A stretch of 64,000 nt of DNA from Aliamphritea spongicola (GCA_024347235.1 AP025283.1:3162001-3226000), one strand, 5' to 3'. Numbered from the stretch's first letter, positions 1-11,623 are shown. The notes: generated by a model not told the origin, from the sequence alone. Translations and numbers: made by a program.

Positions 1-667
1 TCGCCCAGATGATCCGCCCTGGAGCGCCGGTGGTCTACGGTGGCTTTACCTCTAATGTCGATATGAAATCCGGCTCGCCGGCCTTCGGCACCCCGGAATA
101 CATGCAGGCAGCCCAGATCGGCGGCCAGCTGGCCCGCCGCTACAACCTGCCCTACCGCAGTTCCATGTGAATGCCGCCAATACGGTGGATGCCCAGGCGG
201 GCATTGAATCCACCATGGCTATGTGGGGGCGCTTGGCGGCGGCGTTAATTTACTCATGCACGGCGCCGGCTGGATGGAGGGTGGCCTGTGCGCCTCCTTT
301 GAAAAGTTCGTGCTGGATGTGGACCTGCTGCAAATGATGGCCAACTACCTGAAGCCCCGGAAGTCAGCGACGCCAGTTTAGCGGTCAGCACCATTGCGGA
401 AGTCGGCCCCGGCGGGCACTTCTTCGGCTGCGCCCACACAATGGAGCGCTACGAAAATGCCCTTTACGCTCCGCTGATTTCCGACTGGAGCAACTATGAA
501 ACCTGGGACGGCAAGGGCCGCCCCACCGCTTTCGAAAAAGCCAATCAGGTCTATAAAAAGCGCTGGCTGAATATCAGCAGCCTTTGCTTGATCCGGCTAT
601 CGACGAACAACTTGAAGCTTTCATCAGCCAGCGTAAAGCCGCCGGCGGTGTCGCCACCGACTTTTAA
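1..667 (+). CDS. MttB-family (trimethylamine/glycine betaine:corrinoid) methyltransferase, 3' part
   Basis: This is the C-terminal ~220 residues of a COG5598/MttB-superfamily methyltransferase; the 5' part lies outside the window. Such enzymes move a methyl group from a quaternary or tertiary amine to a corrinoid protein. The reading frame shows the typical stretches MIRPGAPVVYGGFTSNVDMK, FGTPEYMQAAQIGGQLARRY, GIESTMAMWG, LMHGAGWMEGGLCASFEKFV and EVGPGGHFFGCAHTMERYE, ending at the TAA at 665-667. At least four single-base frame shifts break it (near 165, 225, 358 and 563-590). The next gene is a dimethylglycine-type dehydrogenase, 53 bases downstream, which suggests a methylated glycine such as glycine betaine as substrate. 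That substrate is inference; the visible part does not tell whether the protein is a pyrrolysine-containing MttB or a pyrrolysine-free MtgB-like form. Confidence 0.85.
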
Positions 668-720
668 CCCTGCACCACCGGCCAGCGCCGGACGCTAACA
701 GAATAAGGATAAACAGCACT

Positions 721-3132
721 ATGAAATCTCATGTACAGGTTGCCGTCATCGGCGGTGGCGTTGTGGGTTGCAGCGTACTTTATCACCTGACCAAGCTGGG
801 CTGGAAAGATGTCTGCCTGATCGAACGATCTGAACTCACCGCCGGTTCCACCTGGCACGCGGCCGGGGGCATGCACACCCTCAACAGCGATCCGAACGTC
901 GCCAAGCTGCAGAATTACACCATTAATCTGTACAAGGAACTGGAAGAAATTTCCGGCCAATCCTGCGGCATCCACATGAGCGGCGGCATCATGGTGGCTG
1001 ATACCCCGGAGCGTCTGGAGTTCCTGAAAACCGCCCACGCCAAGGGTAAATATCTGGGGCTGGAAAGCGAATTCATCGATATGGATGAAGTGAAGAAGCT
1101 GCATCCCCTGCTGGACACCAGTCATTTCTGCGGCGCACTGTACGACCCGCTGGAAGGTCACGTTGACCCTTCCGGTGTTACCCACGCCTACGCCAAGGCA
1201 GCACGTATCGGCGGCGCTAAAATCTACCGCCAGTGCCCGGTGGTGGATCTTAAACAAACCCCGGAGGGTCACTGGGAAGTCATTACAGAAAAAGGCACCA
1301 TCCATGCTGAGCACGTGGTGAACTGCGGCGGCCTGTGGGCCCGGGAAGTGGGCCGTATGGTGGGGCTGGAACTGCCAATTCTGGCCATGGAGCATCAGTA
1401 CCTGATCACCGACACCATGCCCGAAGTGCAGGCGCTGGATAAGGAACTGCCCCACTGCATCGACTTTGCCGGCGAAATGTATATGCGTCAGGAAGGTCAG
1501 GGGTTGGTCATGGGCACCTACGAACAGGCCTGTGTGGCCTGGTCGGAACGGCAAACCCCGTGGCATTTTGGCCACGAACTGCTCAACCCGGATCTGGAAC
1601 GTATTTCCCCCAGCCTTGAAGTGGCCTTTGCCCACGTACCGGCGCTGGCGGAAGCAGGCATTAAACAAACCATCAACGGCCCGTTCACCTTCGCCCCGGA
1701 CGGTAACCCACTGGTGGGCCCGGTCCGCGGCCTGAAAATTTCTGGGTGGCCTGTGGCGTCATGGCCGGTTTCAGTCAGGGCGGAGGTGTCGGTCTGGCAC
1801 TGTCTAACTGGATGGTTCACGGTGATCCGGGCAGCGACATCTTCGCCATGGACGTAGCCCGCTACGGCGACTGGGCCACCATGGCCTACACCAACACCAA
1901 GGTAAAGAGAACTACCAGCGCCGTTTCCGGATCAGCTATCCGAACGAAGAATTACCGGCTGCCCGCCCGCACCGCACCACTGCCATTTATGATCTGCTGA
2001 AAGAAAAGAACGCCGTGTTCGGTACCAGCTACGGGCTGGAACACGCCCTGTGGTTTGCGGCCGAAGGGCAAACACCGGAAGAAATCCCAAGCTTCCGCCG
2101 CTCCAATGCCTTTGAGCAAGTAGCGGCGGAATGTCAGGCCGTGCGCAATCAGGTGGGTCTGCTGGAAATATCCAACTTCGCCAAATACCGCATCAGCGGT
2201 TCCGGTGCAGCCGCCTGGCTGGATAACTTGCTGGCCAACACCCTGCCAGCCACCGGCAAAATGGTACTGGCCCCAATGCTCAACCGGGCCGGTAAACTGC
2301 TGGGAGACTTCACCGTTGCCCGCCTGAAAGATAACGAGTTCTACATTTTCGGGTCCGGCACCGCCGAAGAATTTCACATGCGCTGGTTTGAGCAACGGCT
2401 GGAAGGGGTGACAGACGTTCAGCTGGAATGCCTGCGCAGCCGCCTGACTGGCCTGTCCATCGCCGGGCCTCATGCCAAAGCCCTGCTCACCAAACTGACT
2501 CACCATGATCTGGATGACTTCAGTTTCATGAGTTTTGCTTCAATAGATGTTGGCCATGCCCCGGCGCTGGTTGGCCGGATCAGCTTTACCGGCGAACAGG
2601 GTTATGAAATCTGGGTAGAGCCGGACTATTTACGGGCCGTGTATATGAGCCTCACAGAAGCCGGCGCAGAATTTGGCCTGCGCCTCTTCGGCGCCCGGGC
2701 ACTGGACAGCCTGCGCCATGAAAAAGGCTTCGGCGGCTGGACCGGAATTCACCCCGACTACCAGCCTTATCAGGCCGGCATGGGCCGCTTCGTGAAACCG
2801 GCGAAAGGAGAATTTATCGGTCAGGCTGCCGCGGCAGAAAATGCCGGCCAGCAGGCTGATAAAGTGCTGATTCAACTGGCCATTGATGATCTGGGGGCGA
2901 TGCCGATGCCGTGGCCGACGAACCGGTATTCTTCAATGATCAGGTGGTTGGCTGGGTGACCTCCGGTGCCTACGGCCACTGTGTACAGATGAGCCTCGCA
3001 CAGGCCTATGTGGACAGCAGCGTTGCCACGGAAGACAACTTCACCGTTGAAATCCTTGGCAACATGCACCCGGCCAGCCGTCTGGCAGAGCCGCCGTATG
3101 ATCCGAGCGGCAGCAAAATGCGGGGCGCTTAA
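721..3132 (+). CDS. FAD-dependent dimethylglycine/sarcosine dehydrogenase-like protein
   Basis: About 803 residues after frame correction, the usual size for the DMGDH/SARDH family. Residues 1-~400 form a DAO-type FAD domain starting with the dinucleotide site VAVIGGGVVGCSVLYHL; STWHAAGG holds the histidine that carries covalent FAD in DMGDH and SARDH. The second half is a GcvT/aminomethyltransferase-like folate domain (NRAGKLLGDFTVARL, FTGEQGYEIWV, HEKGFGGW), which passes the released methyl group to tetrahydrofolate as methylene-THF. Frame shifts lie near 1740, 1905 and 2900; for example GTAAAGAG at 1900 needs one more A to restore VKENYQRRF. The gene sits between the MttB-like gene and soxB, two bases from soxB. 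It likely demethylates dimethylglycine (or sarcosine); the exact substrate is inferred from context. Confidence 0.88.
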
Positions 3133-3133
3133 C

Positions 3134-4374
3134 ATGCAGCGTTACTCGCTCTTTAACCTGATCCGCCAGTCCCTGGGGTACCACCGGGGCTGGCAAAGTA
3201 ACTGGCGTACCCCAAGCCAAAAGATCACTACGATATCATCATCGTCGGCGGTGGTGGCCACGGGCTGGCCACCGCTTACTATCTGGCGAAAAAGCACGGC
3301 ATTAACCGGGTGGCGGTCATCGAAAAGGCTGGCTCGGCGGCGGCAACACCGGCCGTAACACCACCATTGTGCGCTCGAACTATCTTTATGATGAATCCTC
3401 CGCCCTGTTCGAACACGCCATGCAGCTCTGGGAAGGCCTCTCACAGGAACTGAATTACAACGTCATGTTTTCCCAGCGGGGCTGATGCATCTGGCCCACA
3501 ACGAACATGACCTCCATGAAATCACCCGCCGCTGCCATGCCATCCGCATGAACGGCATCGACTCAGAACTGCTCACCCCGCAGCAGATTAAACAGCGGGT
3601 ACCGATGATCAACCTCAACGCCCGTTTTCCGGTACTGGGCGCCCTGTATCAGGGCCGCGCCGGTACCGCCCGGCATGATGCCGTCGCCTGGGGTTATGCC
3701 CGGGGAGCAGATGCGCTGGGGGTTGATATTATCCAGAACTGCGAAGTACTGGGCTTTGAGATCCAGAACAACGAAGTAAAAGGCGTACATACCTCTCAGG
3801 GTCTGATCCGTGCAGACAAAGTCGGCTGCGTGGCCGCCGGTAACTCCAGTGTGCTGGCCGCACAGGCCGGCCTGAAACTGCCACTGGAATCCGCCACCCT
3901 GCAGGCCTTTGTGTCAGAACCGCTCAAACCCATGCTCGATTCAGTGGTTACTTCCAACACAGTACACTGCTATGTCAGCCAGTCGGATAAAGGCGAACTG
4001 GTCATCGGCGGCTCTTCTGACCCGTACAACAGCTATTCCCAACGGGGCGGCTTCGATCAGATCGAACACGTGGTTGGCCCTATGGCCGAGCTGTACCCGA
4101 TTATCAGCCGCCTGAAGATGATGCGTCAGTGGGGCGGCACCGTCGATCTGGCCCCGGACCGCTCCCTATTCTCGGGGAATCCTCCGTGGGCAATCTGTAC
4201 TTCAACTGTGGCTGGGGCACCGGCGGCTTTAAAGCTACGCCCGGCTCCGGAGACCTGTTCGCCGATTCGCTGGCCAACGGCCGGATGCACCCGATCCTTA
4301 AACCGTTCGGGCTGGAACGTTTTGCCAGCGGCGAACTTATCGACGAAGGCGCGGCCGCCGGCGTTGCCCACTAA
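3134..4374 (+). CDS. soxB: Sarcosine oxidase subunit beta
   Basis: About 413 residues, matching SoxB (~415). The start [20 protein letters not shown] is typical of the subunit and begins two bases after the dehydrogenase stop. The FAD dinucleotide-binding segment [18 protein letters not shown] follows, then [20 protein letters not shown], in which the beta subunit carries covalent FMN on a histidine in known enzymes. The C-terminal part has the substrate-side DAO fold. SoxB pairs with SoxA, SoxD and SoxG in the heterotetrameric enzyme that oxidises sarcosine to glycine, hydrogen peroxide and methylene-THF. Frame breaks near 3222, 3330, 3478 and 4172 are single-base and leave the family match intact on both sides. 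Confidence 0.92.
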
Positions 4375-4395
4375 CTGACTTTACGGGACACAAGC

Positions 4396-4677
4396 ATGCT
4401 TTTAATCGAATGCCCCTGGTGCGGCCAGTGTGAACAAAGCGAATTTCAGTACGGCGGTGAAGCCCATCTGAACAGGGCAACAGCCAACAGCAATGACGCG
4501 GAACTCTCCGCCTTTCTGTTCCTGCGCAGCAATGTCCGGGGTGATACCGCCGAACGCTGGTTCCACGCCGCCGGATGCCGGCGCTGGTTTAACGCCCGGC
4601 GTAATACCGTCGACGACCGTTTTATCTGTACCTATAAACCCGGCCACAGCGCCCCACAGGAAACCACCGATGCCTGA
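4396..4677 (+). CDS. soxD: Sarcosine oxidase subunit delta
   Basis: A 93-residue protein with an intact frame. The N-terminal MLLIECPWCGQCEQSEFQYG contains the cysteines that bind zinc in SoxD (CPWCG plus a nearby Cys), and AAGCRRWFNARRNTV is the conserved C-terminal segment. It is the small zinc-binding subunit of heterotetrameric sarcosine oxidase. Its stop overlaps the soxA start (ATG at 4670), so translation is probably coupled. Order soxB-soxD-soxA-soxG is the standard one. Confidence 0.93.
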   Translation: MLLIECPWCGQCEQSEFQYGGEAHLNRATANSNDAELSAFLFLRSNVRGDTAERWFHAAGCRRWFNARRNTVDDRFICTYKPGHSAPQETTDA

Positions 4678-7600
4678 ATCCGCCAACCGCACCGGTCACG
4701 CGCTGCCACCCGGTGCCAAAACACTCCGTTTTCGCTTTAATGGCAAAACCTATACCGGCCTGCAGGGGACACCCTTGCTTCTGCCCTGCTGGCCAACGGC
4801 ATTCACTTTGTGGGCCGCAGTTTTAAATATCACCGCCCCCGGGGATTTTCAGCGCCGGCAGTGAAGAGCCTAATGCCATCGTGGAAACCGGCACCGGTGG
4901 CTATGCCGAGCCTAACGTCCGGGCCACCGAAGTAGAGCTGTATGACGGCCTCGTAGCCCGTAGCCAGAACTGCTGGCCATCTCTGGATTTTGACGTGCTC
5001 GGCATTAACAGCCTGATCAGCCGCTTTATTCCGGCCGGCTTCTATTACAAAACCTTTATGTGGCCCCGCAGCTTCTGGCTGAAATACGAGCACTTTATCC
5101 GCCAGAGTGCCGGCATGGGAGAATGCCCCAAAGAGCCAGATGCCGAACACTATGAAAACACCACCGCCACTGCGATGTACTCATCGCCGGTGCCGGCCCC
5201 GCCGGGCTGGCAGCCGCCCTCACCGCCGGACGCAGCGGTGCCCGGGTCATCCTGGTGGACGAACATCCTTACACTGGCGGCCAGCTGAACGACCGCCGCA
5301 ACAGCCCGGCCACCGAAAGCTGGTTGCAACAGATCACCACTGAACTGGCAATGCTGCCGAACGTCCGCCTGATGCTGCGCACCACCCTCTGCGGATATTA
5401 CGATCACAACTTCTGCATCCTGCTGGAAAAGTCAGCGACCACCTGCCCCCGTCTGAACGTCAGGACTGCCGCCAGCGGCTTTGGAAGGTCCGCGCCAAAC
5501 AGGTCATCATTGCCAGCGGCGCATTTGAACGGCCACTGGTGTTTGCCGATAACGACCGCCCAGGCGTCATGCTCGCCAGCGCAGTACGCAGCTACATTAA
5601 CCGCTACGGCGTATTACCGGCACAGCAACTCTGTGTGTTCACCAACAACGACTGCGCCTACCAGACGGCATTGGATGCCCAGCTAGCCGGAGTTCAGGTT
5701 CAGATCATCGACCTGCGCCCACAGCCAGACACCCTGCCCGCAGACAGCCTGCCCGGCCTGGCTCAGGCTGCCGGCATACACATTCACTGGAACTGCGCCA
5801 TTACTGCTGTGCACGGCAAAACGCAGGTAAAAGCGGTCACGGTTCAGCAACTCAGTGATGACGGCAGTAAAGTTCAGGGAACCGCATTAACACTGGACTG
5901 CCAGTGCATTGCAGCTTCCGGCGGCTGGACACCAAACGTCAGCCTGTTCAGCCAGGCACGGGGCAAGCTGCAGTTTGACGAAGCACAGCAACACTTCGTG
6001 CCCGACAGCGGTGTCGCCATTAATCCCAACATCAGCGCCGGGGCCTGTAATGGTCGCTTCGACCTGCCAGGCTGCATCAGCGAAGGGGAAGATGCTGCCC
6101 GACAGGCACTGGATGCTCTGCAAATCAGCAACCGCAAACAACCGGTAGCAGCACCTCCCGCAGATCCGGAAGACCAGCCCGCGCAGTTTGCTCCCCGCAC
6201 CCTGTGGGCCGTCCCTGTGACCACCCCATTGGCGAAGGGCCAAAGAAACATTTCCATGAGTTGCAGAACGACTCTACTGCGGCGGATATTGCTCTGGCCG
6301 CCCGGGAAGGCTTTCATTCGGTGGAGCATCTCAAGCGTTACACCACCACTGGCATGGGCACCGATCAGGGCAAAACCTCCAACGTGAATGCCCTGGCACT
6401 GATGGCTGAATACCGTCGCCTGCCCATCGCCGCCGTTGGCACCACCCGGTTCCGCCAGCCCTATACCCCGGTCACTTTTGGAGCAATTGCCGGTAAAGAC
6501 TTGCAAAACCTGTTTGCCCCCAAACGCCACACCACCATTCAGCCCTGGCATGACCAGCACGGTGCCGTCATGGAAGATGCCGGCGGCTGGCGTCGCCCCC
6601 GTTACTATCAGCAACATGCCGGTGAAAGCATGCATGATGCCGTGCAGCGGAATGTGCACAGGTGCGCAAAACCGCCGGTATGGTGGACGCCTCCACCCTG
6701 GGCAAAATTGATATTCAGGGTAAAGATACCGCCGAATTTCTCGAACGGATCTACACCAACCGCTGGCACAATCTGGCGGTTGGCCAGTGTCGCTATGGCC
6801 TGATGCTCAATGAACAGGGCATGGTGATCGACGATGGCGTGACCAGCCGGATCGGCGAACATCACTTCCATATGACAACCACCACCGGTGGTGCTGCCCG
6901 GGTCTATCAGATACTGGAAGATTACCGCCAGACAGAATGGCCGGAACTGGACGTGTATCTCACCTCGGTAACCGAACAGTGGAGCGTAATCAGCCTGAGC
7001 GGCCCCAGCGCAGAAGCCATTTTGCAGCCTCTGACAAACCAGCCGGTGAACCCATCGGCCTTCCCTGAAATGAGCTGGCAGGCGATGGACATTGCCGGTG
7101 TTCCGGCGCGGGTCTTCCGGATCAGCTTCAGTGGTGAAGCTGGTTATGAAATTAACGTCCCGGCCCGCTATGGCCAGTACATCTGGGAGCAGATCTGGCA
7201 ACAGGGGCAGGCCTTCGATTGCGTGGCCTATGGCACCGAAAGCATCCACCTGTTACGGGCGGAGATGGGCTTTATTATCGTCGGGCAGGACAGCGACGGC
7301 ACCCACACCCCGCTGGACTTAGGCATGCAGTGGATCGTCGCCAGCGACAAAGCCGACTTTGTAGGCAAACGGGGTCTGCAACGCAGCGTGTTCAGCCAGA
7401 GCAACCGTAAACAGCTGGTCGGCCTGATCCCAACAGACAGCAGCAAAACGCTGCCGGAAGGTGCTCAGGTAGTGTTACCCGGAGCCGTTCAGGGTAAGGA
7501 TAAAGGCATCGGTCATATCACCTCCGCCTACTTCAGCCCGACGCTAGAATCCGGTTTTGCCATGGCCATGGTAGCCGGTGGCAGGCAGCGTAAAGGGAAA

Positions 7601-7704
7601 CACTGGAAGTGATGTTACTTAACGGCGAGCGCATTGCGGTGACCGTGACCGGCACCCGCTTTCTGGAAACACTGCAACAGACTGAACAACAGGAGGCCTC
7701 ATGA
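4670..7704 (+). CDS. soxA: Sarcosine oxidase subunit alpha
   Basis: About 1010 residues, the normal length. The order of domains is: N-terminal 2Fe-2S-ferredoxin-like fold (FRFNGKTYTGLQG, VGRSFKYHRPRG), NAD(P)-binding domain (IAGAGPAGLAAAL, VDEHPYTGGQL; second half IIASGAFERPLVFADNDRPG), a SoxA-A3 domain (YTTTGMGTDQGKTSNVNAL) and a C-terminal GcvT-like folate domain (VDASTLGKIDIQGKDTAEFL, SFSGEAGYEINVPARYG). It binds NAD+ and THF and channels the methyl group of sarcosine to methylene-THF. Frame breaks occur near 4770, 4855, 5165, 5440-5460, 6220, 6655 and 7605. It begins inside soxD and its stop overlaps the soxG ATG at 7701 (ATGA), so the operon is tightly coupled. Confidence 0.92.
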
Positions 7705-8235
7705 ACGCTGCCGATCATACCCTGCCCCAGGCCTGCTTCCCCTGCAGGATAAAACGCCGTTACATTGTCAGTCGGTCAGCCTGCAACCACTGTCCCATTG
7801 CGGCAAACTGATTCTGCGGGGTGATTTCTCTGCACTTGCAGATCAGCCGGCCTCCCGGTGTTTTGTCAGCGGCCCGGATAACAGCCGGATTTACTGGCTT
7901 GGCCCGGATGAATTGCTGGTCACTGCAGCAGAAGAAAAACTGCCTGCTCTGCAACAGCAGTTCGCGGATTATATTCAGACCGAAGTCAGCGATTACTATC
8001 AGCAGCTCTGGCTGGCCGACGCCTCTGATCAGGACTCACCGGCATTGAGGCATATACTCAGCCAACTGTTCCATCTGGATTTTGACCAGTTTATGCCGGG
8101 GATTGCCAGCAAACCCAGTGCGGGCAGGCTGGCGTACTGATTGCCCGGCAGGAGGATGGCTATCTGATCCAGTACCGGATCAGTTATAGGGAGTATCTGT
8201 GGGAGTATTTTGAGCAGTTAATGAGACGGGGTTAA
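7701..8235 (+). CDS. soxG: Sarcosine oxidase subunit gamma
   Basis: The gene begins at the ATGA overlap with the soxA stop and ends at the TAA at 8233-8235, about 178 residues after frame repair, slightly short for SoxG (~190-200). Recognisable stretches are LQPLSHCGKLILRGDFSA, IYWLGPDELLV and the C-terminal YLIQYRISYREYLWEYFEQL, which match the GcvT-like gamma subunit. It is broken near 7740 and 8110. It closes the operon; a gene-free, repeat-bearing stretch follows. No rho-independent terminator is evident right after the stop. Confidence 0.85.
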
Positions 8236-8295
8236 TTTGTTTAGCCCGTCCGGACACAGTGTATTTCTCTGTTGCTGTGCTGGTATTTAACTTCA

Positions 8296-8510
8296 GATGA
8301 TCTGTTTCGACTTCGTCGAGTCAAGGCCTTGAAACGACGCAAGGCCTTAACAATCCAACGTCGCCCCACCACTCGCCGGGCTTTGCCCGGTACCCTGCGC
8401 GTCTCGTTATTGAATGGTACCGCAAAAACTCAGCCGCTACGCGCCTTCAAACAGTTTGCGTTACTTATCATTCAATAACTCCGATGCTCGGCTTCACAGA
8501 AGGGAAACTT
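8296..8510 (+). repeat. Dispersed repeat, copy 1 (inverted relative to 8659-8883)
   Basis: A ~215-base stretch with no credible gene. It starts GATGATCTGTTTCGACTTCG and contains a short hairpin (GCCGGGCTTTGCCCGG) followed by TACCCTGCGC, then ACTCCGATGCTC and AAGGGAAACTT near its end. The same ordered blocks occur on the other strand at 8659-8883, with moderate divergence between. The spurious open frames in both copies read DDLFRLRR, which I take as by-product of the repeat. It may be a non-autonomous mobile repeat or structured non-coding element. Confidence 0.7.
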
Positions 8511-8658
8511 TAAGCCGTGCCAGTGAATAGCATTGACTTAACCCTATAGAAATAAAATCGGTTTTCCGCTGCTTTAGGCGTTATCTATGCACTTAAAGAA
8601 AACTAAGAAAAGACCTCAGGATTAGGTCTTAATGAAAGCTGATGAACTCGAAGCTGGC

Positions 8659-8883
8659 AACCTTTCCCCTTATGCGCTGCTGAGCATCGGAGTTTTCAAA
8701 TGGAATAATGCGAGGACTGTCTGAGCGAAGCGAGTTCCGCAGCATCCATTTTAAAATGAGAAGCGCAAGGTATCCGGCAGAGCCGGACAAGCATTGGGCG
8801 GCGTTTAGATTCTTAAGAATAAGCCCGTAATAAAGAGTCGCCGTTCCAAAGGTCTTAAGTCGACGAAGTCGAAAAAGATCATC
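8659..8883 (-). repeat. Dispersed repeat, copy 2 (inverted relative to 8296-8510)
   Basis: Read on the minus strand from 8883, this copy starts GATGATCTTTTTCGACTTCG, has the hairpin block CCGGCTCTGCCGG followed by ATACCTTGCGC, then AACTCCGATGCTC and ends AAGGGGAAAGGTT. These blocks match copy 1 in order and spacing. The pair forms a large inverted repeat with a ~150-base centre (8511-8658) in which I see no gene. The rest of 8236-8944 has no coding signal. Confidence 0.7.
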
Positions 8884-8944
8884 AAAATTCAAAATACTGC
8901 ACATAAATCAGAGATACACCCAAAGCAAAAACCAGGGGAAAACC

Positions 8945-9365
8945 CTACGACACTACCCAAAACACCACCCAGTAACGGGCCAGCTTACCCAGAAAGATAA
9001 GCACAACAGATAACAGCACTGGCAGTTTCAGCCAGCCGGCCAGCAGGCACAGCGGATCACCAATCACCGGCACCCATGACAGTAACAGGCTCCAGGCACC
9101 ATAGCGTTGCACATACTTCATGGCACGCTGGTGTTTTTTGCTCTCTGCTTTAAACGGGTTAACGATCCACCAGCCTAGTGCGAAGGTCACGCTGCCCCCA
9201 GGCCATTGCCTAAGGTTGCTACCAGCAACAGCAACCACACCGGGTAGGTGGCGGTATTCACCAGATAGCCCAGCACCACTTCCGAGCCGCCGGGTAACAA
9301 GGTTGAGGATATAAAACTGCTGGCAAACAGCCCCCACAGGTCAAGGCTGTCAGTAAAGAGGTCAT
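8945..9365 (-). CDS. YqaA-like VTT/DedA-family membrane protein
   Basis: About 140 residues. [20 protein letters not shown] followed by GSEVVLGYL and [19 protein letters not shown] match E. coli YqaA, a small inner-membrane protein of the VTT (SNARE-associated Golgi) fold. Function in cells is not well defined. Two to three hydrophobic helices are visible. A frame break lies near 9196. The best start is the ATG at 9365, which gives MTSLL and then needs one base to join DSLDLWG; no in-frame start exists without this. The start overlaps the recQ stop on the same strand, so the two are probably co-transcribed. Confidence 0.8.
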
Positions 9366-11496
9366 GCGGTTGCTGCCTGCATGGAGGCACGCACGCAGCG
9401 CAGCACGTGGTATTCATAGGCACCGCCCAGTGCATCAAACACCGGTTTCAGGGCCACGCCGCTGGAGGCTTCATGCTCCAGAATGGTCTGCTGAATATTG
9501 GTCAGCTCCGCGCTGGTAATCTCCACCACGGATTGCAGGTCCAGCAAGCCTTTGGAAATGCCCTGCGCCAGATGATGATAAATCACCTTGGCGGATAAAT
9601 GCTGCTGCCGGGCTACCTGCTCGACGGTCATCCCCGCCTGATACAGCGCCACGGATTCCTGCGCCTGCAAATCACCGTCGGCATGTGCCTGCTGGCTGCT
9701 GGCGTGGTCATGGATCACCGCCAGAAAATCATCGCCATACAGGGCCAGCTTTTTATCGCCGATACCGCTGAGACGGCCCATTTGCTGATGGGTCTGAGGG
9801 CGGTACATCACCATTTCCATCAGGGTGGCGTCATGGAAAATCACATACGGCGGCACATCCTGTTCTTTGGATAACTGCATGCGCAGTTCACGCAGTGCTG
9901 TCCACAGGCTGTGATCGTCCGCATCCAGTTGTTGCTGCGGATCTTTACGCTTGCTCAGGCTTTCGTGCTTACGCTTATCCTGACGTAACTGAATCTGTTC
10001 TTCGCCGCGCAGCAAGCCACGGCAGGCTTCGGTTAAGTGCAAAACCCCGTGGCTGTCTGCCAGTACGCCGAGATACCCCCGCGCCACCAGCTGACGGAAC
10101 ACCGAACGCCACTGCTGTACGTTCAGCTCTTTACCGATACCGAAAGTAGATAACGTCTGATGGTTACTGCTCTGAATCCGGTCGTTAAATTTGCCCAGCA
10201 GCACATCAATCACATAGCCCACGCCGTAACGCTGGCCGGTACGGTACACGGTCGACAGCGCCTTACGGGCCGCTTCGGTACCGTCCCAGACCGGTACCGG
10301 CTCAAGGCAGGTATCGCAGTTACCGCATTCGGCTTTGGCGTCGTCATCAAAATACTGCAACAGGGCTTGCCGCCGGCAGGTGGTGATTTCACACAGCCCC
10401 AGCATGGACTCCAGCTTCTGCCGCTCAATGCTTTTATGCATCTCGCTGCCCTGAGAGCTTTCCAGCATCTGCCGCAGGAAAATTACATCCTGCAGGCCGT
10501 ATACCATCCAGGCATCGGCGGCTAAACCGTCCCGGCCGGCGCGGCCGGTCTCCTGATAATACGCTTCAATGCTTTTAGGCAAATCAAGATGGGCCACGAA
10601 GCGCACGTTAGGCTTATCAATTCCCATGCCGAAGGCAACGGTGGCCACCATGATGATGTTTTCTTCGGTAAGAAAACGGTGCTGCCGCTGGCTGCGCACA
10701 TCCGAAGTTAAGCCTGCATGGTACGCCAGTGCGTTAAAGCCCTGCTCCCGCAGCCATTCGGCGGTATCGTCCACCTTCTTACGGGACAGACAATACACAA
10801 TGCCGGAACTTTTACTGTGCTCAGCTTTAATGAACTTCAGCAACTGATTCTTGGCTTGTTGCTTCTGGCCAATGCGGTAACGGATGTTCGGCCGGTCGAA
10901 GCCCTGTACAAAGGTTCTGGCGTTCACCAGCCCCAACCGTTCAACAATCTCCTGCCGGGTGCGGGTATCTGCCGTGGCCGTTAACGCAATCCGTGGCACC
11001 CTCGGAAACATTTCCTGCAGGCGGCCCAGCTGCAAATACTCCGGCCGGAAATCATGCCCCCACTGGGACACACAGTGCGCTTCATCAATGGCAAACAAGG
11101 CTAACTGGCATTCCTGCAACAATTGCAGAGTGCGGGGCTGTAATAACCGCTCGGGGGCAATATAAAGAAGATCAAGATTACCGATACGTAAATTATGTTC
11201 GGTTTCCTGAATCAGGGAGAAATCCAGCGATGAATTCAGGCAGCCGGCCCGCAGCCCGAGCTGCGACAAAGCCTGCACCTGATCCTGCATCAGTGCGATC
11301 AGCGGTGACACTACAATCGCCACCCCGGCCGGATCAGCCCCGGCAACTGATAACACAGGGATTTACCGCCGCCGGTGGGCATAACAACCAGCACATCCTG
11401 ACCATTCAGAACGGTCTCAATCACTTCATCCTGAGGCGGGCGAAACTGATCGTATCCGAAAACGTGCTTTAAAATATGCTGGGCTTGCTCAATCAT
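9362..11496 (-). CDS. recQ: ATP-dependent DNA helicase RecQ
   Basis: About 711 residues, longer than E. coli RecQ (~610). Start [20 protein letters not shown] is the canonical RecQ N-terminus. Motifs in order: Q-motif FRPPQ, Walker [19 protein letters not shown] box [20 protein letters not shown], helicase motif [11 protein letters not shown], the zinc-binding RecQ-Ct with CGNCDTC, winged helix, then HRDC ([30 protein letters not shown]). The last ~100 residues form an extra helix-turn-helix-like region ([20 protein letters not shown]), which explains the length. It unwinds DNA 3'-5' in recombination and fork repair. One frame break near 11340 splits it. Confidence 0.95.
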
Positions 11497-11623
11497 GGCG
11501 GGGATTATCCTTAATCCAGATCAGGGTGTCACCCGATATTCCAACTAAGTGCGAGAAAGACTACGCATTTGCCTTCAATCACTGGTAAAATCGCGGCTTC
11601 ATGAAACTTAGCGGATATTCACT

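Noticed and set aside
8272..8904. Small ORFs reading DDLFRLRR on both strands
   Set aside because: They fall exactly in the two copies of the repeat and have no family or ribosome binding site.
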